A DNA stretch of 8,139 bases. It comes from Candidatus Wolframiiraptor sp. (lineage in GTDB: Archaea > Thermoproteota > Nitrososphaeria_A > Caldarchaeales > Wolframiiraptoraceae). The stretch is taken from assembly GCA_003660635.1 (NCBI GenBank), contig QMUP01000029.1, positions 1 through 8,139 on the forward strand, written 5' to 3'. Each line of letters opens with the position of its first letter. Position 1 is the stretch's first letter. Below, one piece after another: positions 4,841 to 8,139 of the stretch. A model generated the notes under the pieces. It was not told where the DNA came from, ran no database searches, and saw nothing but the letters and a program-made list of their open reading frames with translations. A program made the position numbers and the translations under genes.

Positions 4841-6775
4841 TTATGGGAAAATCCTCCTCCCAGTTTTCTCATGAATCTTATAATGAGGCATCTCCCGTAT
4901 TCTCTCAGCGAATTCAGGGCTTCTCAGGGTCTTGAGAAGAATCTTTACAGATTGTTTAGATAATCTATCCTTTCTAATGGCTAGGTCGAAGTGTTCTTCG
5001 GCGAGTGGGATGAACTCCAGTCCGTAAAGCCTCGCGACATAGCCTATAGCGACCCCGACATCCGCTCTCCCTTGCGCGACGGCCGCGGCGACGGCGGTGT
5101 GGGTCTTCGCTTGATATGTGTACCCCCTGATTTGTTTTTCTGGATCCTTGATTCCGATCTTCTTGAGCTGTAGGTCTATGTACGTCCTTATTCCCGATCC
5201 CTTAACCCTGTTGACGAATATCACGTCTTGTCTCAATAGGTCCTCGAAGCCGGTTATCCCCTTCGGATTCCCAGGGGCGACGACGAAGCCTATCTCCCTC
5301 ACGTACCCACCGTAGATCTCGATCTCATCCTCGATGCCGAGCTTCATGGGCATGTGGACGTTATATTTCATAGTCTCTTCATCGAGTATGTGTGTTCCAG
5401 CCACATCAGCCTCCCCCCTCTTTAACGCGTTCCAGCCTCCCAAAGAGCCGACGTTGATTATCTTCGCGTCATTTATTCCCGCTACTTGGAGTAGTAGGTC
5501 GATCCCTGGACAGTGGCTGCCAATTATGTAGATGCTTGGGGGCTTGAATTCCCTGAAAAGCGCGACCTTAACTAGTTCGTCTTGCTCTAGGTATTGCTTC
5601 TCTTCCGGTATCCTAATGAATCCATCTGCTTCAAGTAATGCGGAGGTTGATCCCGAGTCCCCGAGCCTTGGATAAGCGTATAATCCCTTTTGCGTATCGA
5701 CCAGCTGGACAGGTATGAGATACGTCTTTCCACCGACATTGATCCTGAAGGGGAGTTTAGCTGTGATGGATAGGTCGTCGGCTCTGATCTCCATGCCGAT
5801 CATCCGGAGGATTGCCGGTTTAATGACCGCTGTGAAGATCATCATGGAGGAAAGGGGGAATCCCGGCAACCCTATCATGAGCTTGCCTTCATGAGAGATG
5901 GCGATCACGGTTGGTTTACCCGGCTTAACCTTAATCCCATGTATAAGTATTCTGCCAAGTTTTTCAAAAACGCGGTAGATCACGTCTCCTAAGCCGGCTG
6001 AAGTGCTTCCTGATGTGATTATCAGGTCATAATCATTCAGCGCCCTTGAAATTGTTTCGTAGATTGTTTGGAAGTCGTCTGGAAGTATGCCGAGGAACCT
6101 AACCTCAAACCCCATTTCTAGGAGCATTGAAAAAATCGCGTGAGAATTTACGTCGTAGATTTTCCCGGGGGAGAGTTCCTTCGAAGGAGGGATGAGTTCG
6201 TCGCCGATGGAAAAGAGGGCCACCTTTGGCCTCCTGTAAACCTCCACCTCAGAATATCCGAGAGCTGCCAAGACGGCTATCTCCCTAGAGGTGAGCCTTC
6301 TCCCCTTCCTGATCACGATGTCCCCGGCCGTGATATCGGACCCGGTCTGCGCGATATTTTCCCCAGGTTTGACCCCTCTAAAGAAGAGAATTTCCCCATC
6401 TATCCTCTTCGTATACTCAACCATCACGACGGCATCGGCTCCGGGTGGAATTGGGGCGCCTGTTGCTATCTCGACGCATTCTCCGGGATTTATCTTGACC
6501 TGAGGCGGCTTGCCCACTTCAATCGACCCTACGAGCTTTAATTTTACAGGGTTGTTTTCATCCGCTTGGTAGAGGTCCTCCGCTCTAACCGCGTATCCAT
6601 CTACTAGTGATCTATCGAAGGGTGGAGAGTCGACTCTCGCGAAGATGTCTGATGCCAGAACCCTTCCCAACGCGTTAAGTAAATCAACTTTCTCCACTCC
6701 AAGGGGCGAGACTACCTTCTCCAACAGTTCGACGGCTTCATCTAGTGATACGAGTTTATGGAAGATCTTCCTCAA
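4841..6775 (-). CDS. moeA: MoeA-type molybdenum/tungsten insertase fused to a PBP-like (substrate-binding) domain
   Basis: A 644-residue, two-part protein. Residues 1 to about 405 are a complete MoeA: DSPPFDRSLVDGYAV (49-63), ATGAPIPPGADAV (104-116), FSIGDEL (188-194), TSGSTSAGLGD (254-264), KPGKP (284-288), GLPGFPLSS (302-310) and the C-terminal beta-barrel. Residues from about 413 to 635 form a periplasmic-binding-protein-like domain without a signal peptide: IIGSHCPGIDLLLQ, GSLGGWNALKRGEADVAGTH, RVKGSGIRTYID and THTAVAAAVAQGRADVGVAI. This fusion is known in archaea and bacteria. The MoeA half inserts molybdate or tungstate into adenylylated molybdopterin. The fused domain resembles those of oxyanion-binding proteins, so it may bind the metal oxyanion or sense it, but its ligand is not proven. 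The start is TTG, backed by a well-spaced Shine-Dalgarno, and overlaps the moeA-1 stop by four bases (TTGA), so the two are likely co-translated. Confidence 0.93.
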   Translation of the reverse strand: MRKIFHKLVSLDEAVELLEKVVSPLGVEKVDLLNALGRVLASDIFARVDSPPFDRSLVDGYAVRAEDLYQADENNPVKLKLVGSIEVGKPPQVKINPGECVEIATGAPIPPGADAVVMVEYTKRIDGEILFFRGVKPGENIAQTGSDITAGDIVIRKGRRLTSREIAVLAALGYSEVEVYRRPKVALFSIGDELIPPSKELSPGKIYDVNSHAIFSMLLEMGFEVRFLGILPDDFQTIYETISRALNDYDLIITSGSTSAGLGDVIYRVFEKLGRILIHGIKVKPGKPTVIAISHEGKLMIGLPGFPLSSMMIFTAVIKPAILRMIGMEIRADDLSITAKLPFRINVGGKTYLIPVQLVDTQKGLYAYPRLGDSGSTSALLEADGFIRIPEEKQYLEQDELVKVALFREFKPPSIYIIGSHCPGIDLLLQVAGINDAKIINVGSLGGWNALKRGEADVAGTHILDEETMKYNVHMPMKLGIEDEIEIYGGYVREIGFVVAPGNPKGITGFEDLLRQDVIFVNRVKGSGIRTYIDLQLKKIGIKDPEKQIRGYTYQAKTHTAVAAAVAQGRADVGVAIGYVARLYGLEFIPLAEEHFDLAIRKDRLSKQSVKILLKTLRSPEFAERIREMPHYKIHEKTGRRIFP

Positions 6776-8052
6776 CGCTTATTCACCTCGGATTCTATTA
6801 TCGGCGAGAGCAACTCCACCTCTACATCATCTCCCTCCTCATATCCTTCAAGTTCCTCGGGAACTATTAGGAGGCCATTTCCACGGGTAAGCGTCGAGAG
6901 CATCCCCGAGCCAGTAAGCCTTAGGGGTTCCACGACGAGTTCGCCACTAGCAGTCCTCAAAACCCTTACCCTAACAAAGCTCCTTATCCCCGGCGGTGAA
7001 GCAACCCTCCGCGTGAGCCTTCCCCGAACCCTCGGGCAGGGATCGAACTTGCATCCGAGAAGGTATTCGATCGCCGGGGTCACGAGAACTCGAAACTGTA
7101 TTAAGGCCGCGACCGGAAAGCCGGAGAGCATGAAAACAGGCTTTTCTCCTACAACGCCGAAGCCCGCGGGCTTTCCGGGTCTGATGGCCAGGCCGTGGAC
7201 GATCACTTCGCCGATCTTTGATATCGCCTCTGGGACTAGATCACGGACGCCGATGCTTGTCCCCCCGGTGACTATAACTAAATCACCTTTCCTGACCCCC
7301 TCAGCTATCTTTTCTGAGATCTTGTTTACGTCGTCTCGTGATATTCCGAGATCGATTATATCGCATCCGAGAACGCTTAATGCGGAGGCAAGCATGGGCT
7401 TCGTACTGTTATATATGTGGCCGGCTCCCGGTTCTTCGCCCATCTCGGCGAGTTCGTCTCCCGTTGATAAGATGGCAACTTTAGGTCTTCGGAGAACGGT
7501 CAGCTCGGTTATTCCGAAAGAGGCGGCCACGCCGATATGCCAAGGTCTTATTAACTCTCCTTTACGGAGTATTATTTCGCCGAGTTTGAAATCTTCTCCT
7601 CTCCTCGAGATATTCTGGCCGGGATAAACTTGGCCGCGGATCTCAATTCCCCCGCCAACTTTCTCTACGTCCTCGACAGGAATCACGGCGGTCGCGCCAC
7701 GAGGGATCGGCGCGCCGGTCGAGATCTCAACGCTCTCTCCTCGTCTGATCTCAGGTAGCTCGGAGACCTCGGCCCCTGCCTCTAACTTGGCGATTACCTT
7801 TAATTTTATGGGGTTCATTGGGGAGGCTCCGAAGGTATCCTCAGCGATTACAGCATATCCATCCACGGCGCTCCGATCATAGGGTGGATAATCTTGGGGC
7901 GCGTGGAGGTCCTCGCCGCAGATCCTTCCAATTGCCGATAATAGGCTTACGCGTTCAGAATCGGTGATCCTGCGGGTAATCGCGTTTCTCAGCTTTTCTA
8001 GGGCTTCCTCCACCCCAATGAGCTCCTTGAACCCCCGCATCCGTTCTCGCAT
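6772..8052 (-). CDS. moeA: MoeA-type molybdopterin molybdenum/tungsten transferase (single-domain form)
   Basis: A 426-residue protein of usual MoeA length, with all core motifs: DYPPYDRSAVDGYAV (54-68), STGAPIPRGATAV (111-123), STGDEL (196-201), VTGGTSIGVRDLV (261-273), RPGKPAGFG (291-299), LSGFPVAAL (309-317) and a C-terminal beta-barrel ending in EEGDDVEVELL. It transfers the metal oxyanion into adenylylated molybdopterin. It is clearly a paralogue of the next gene but lacks the PBP-like domain and differs in motif detail. Division of labour between molybdenum and tungsten, or a mixed dimer, is possible but not shown. ATG at 8052 has only a weak AGGGT nearby. A second ATG at 8040 would cost four residues and cannot be excluded. 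With the overlapping moeA-2 it forms the head of an operon that may extend into AOR. Confidence 0.94.
   Translation of the reverse strand: MRERMRGFKELIGVEEALEKLRNAITRRITDSERVSLLSAIGRICGEDLHAPQDYPPYDRSAVDGYAVIAEDTFGASPMNPIKLKVIAKLEAGAEVSELPEIRRGESVEISTGAPIPRGATAVIPVEDVEKVGGGIEIRGQVYPGQNISRRGEDFKLGEIILRKGELIRPWHIGVAASFGITELTVLRRPKVAILSTGDELAEMGEEPGAGHIYNSTKPMLASALSVLGCDIIDLGISRDDVNKISEKIAEGVRKGDLVIVTGGTSIGVRDLVPEAISKIGEVIVHGLAIRPGKPAGFGVVGEKPVFMLSGFPVAALIQFRVLVTPAIEYLLGCKFDPCPRVRGRLTRRVASPPGIRSFVRVRVLRTASGELVVEPLRLTGSGMLSTLTRGNGLLIVPEELEGYEEGDDVEVELLSPIIESEVNKR
6783..6789 (-). promoter_or_regulatory. Shine-Dalgarno site that supports the TTG start of moeA-2
   Basis: On the minus strand GAGGTGA lies seven bases before TTG at 6775, inside the last codons of moeA-1. 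It is a strong complement of the archaeal anti-Shine-Dalgarno. It decides the TTG over an internal start and supports coupling across the TTGA overlap. Confidence 0.7.
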
Positions 8053-8085
8053 TTACCCTAAACCAGCTCTATCTCCAAGAACCAG

Positions 8086-8095
8086 AAAATTAATC
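8086..8095 (-). promoter_or_regulatory. Possible TATA box upstream of the moeA pair
   Basis: The minus strand reads GGATTAATTTTC here, an AT-rich box centred about 38 bases before the ATG at 8052 and preceded by the purine-rich GGAAGG, which could act as a BRE. This implies a leader of about twelve bases. It is the only AT-rich element in the visible upstream region. Confidence 0.4.
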
Positions 8096-8102
8096 CTTCC
8101 GG

Positions 8103-8138
8103 TCAAATGTCGGTCAGCCAGCTAACGACTATCTGACG
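8103..8138 (-). CDS. Possible C-terminal end of an upstream minus-strand gene (partial)
   Basis: One minus-strand frame is open from the window edge to a TGA at 8103-8105 and ends ...QIVVSWLTDI. If real, the gene would lie 50 bp upstream of moeA-1 and share its direction. Only eleven codons are visible and the other two frames close even earlier, so this may be chance. No family can be named. Confidence 0.25.
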   Translation of the reverse strand, partial: RQIVVSWLTDI

Positions 8139-8139
8139 G

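Noticed and set aside
6140..6541. Plus-strand open frame of 133 codons inside moeA-2
   Set aside because: Antisense to conserved MoeA motifs, with no family features and no plausible start signal.
6758..7627. Long plus-strand open frame of 289 codons opposite the two moeA genes
   Set aside because: Its translation is rich in Ser/Pro/Thr/Arg with no recognisable domain, and it lies antisense to strongly conserved MoeA coding sequence. It is a shadow frame.
1..8139. tRNA or rRNA genes, CRISPR arrays, insertion sequences
   Set aside because: I saw no cloverleaf-type sequence, no spaced identical repeats, and no transposase or terminal repeats. The genes fill almost the whole window with uniform codon use.

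Overview
This 8.1 kb window looks archaeal. The reasons are an archaeal-type D-aminoacyl-tRNA deacylase (DtdA), a member of the archaeal predicted methyltransferase family COG2521, a tungsten aldehyde:ferredoxin oxidoreductase (AOR), a MoeA protein fused to a periplasmic-binding-like domain, very short intergenic gaps with TATA-like boxes, three non-ATG starts (TTG, GTG, TTG) among six full genes, and heavy use of AGG/AGA for Arg and ATA for Ile. It suits a thermophilic, anaerobic lineage of the crenarchaeal/TACK type, but the sequence alone does not fix the phylum.

Layout. At the left edge (1-114, +) there is a 37-codon tail of a gene that enters from outside. It converges on a minus-strand COG2521 methyltransferase (180-1037). 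A 66 bp gap separates that gene from a divergent plus-strand run: dtdA (1104-1898), a MoaD/ThiS-like sulfur-carrier/ubiquitin-like protein (1948-2226) and a MoeB/ThiF/HesA-type E1 adenylyltransferase (2219-2980) whose start overlaps the MoaD gene. This run meets, tail to tail with 3 bp between stop codons, a minus-strand block read from right to left: moeA-1 (8052-6772), moeA-2 with a C-terminal substrate-binding-protein-like domain (6775-4841, 4-base overlap with moeA-1) and the AOR gene (4801-2984). The right edge (8053-8139) holds a probable promoter for the moeA pair and perhaps the last codons of another minus-strand gene.

How the parts fit. MoaD carries sulfur as a C-terminal thiocarboxylate after adenylation by MoeB and is used by MPT synthase to make molybdopterin. 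MoeA inserts molybdate or tungstate into adenylylated molybdopterin. AOR carries a tungsto-bispterin and oxidises aldehydes with ferredoxin. The window therefore reads as a compact cofactor-plus-enzyme locus for a tungsten oxidoreductase. The methyltransferase and dtdA are probably housekeeping neighbours. I see no wholly new system, RNA gene, mobile element or CRISPR array. The points most worth a second look are an E1 that lacks the usual crossover-loop cysteine, the MoaD/E1 overlap in which the Gly-Gly tail codons also form a Shine-Dalgarno-like sequence, the two divergent MoeA copies, and the uncharacterised methyltransferase. No gene-free stretch exceeds 90 bases.
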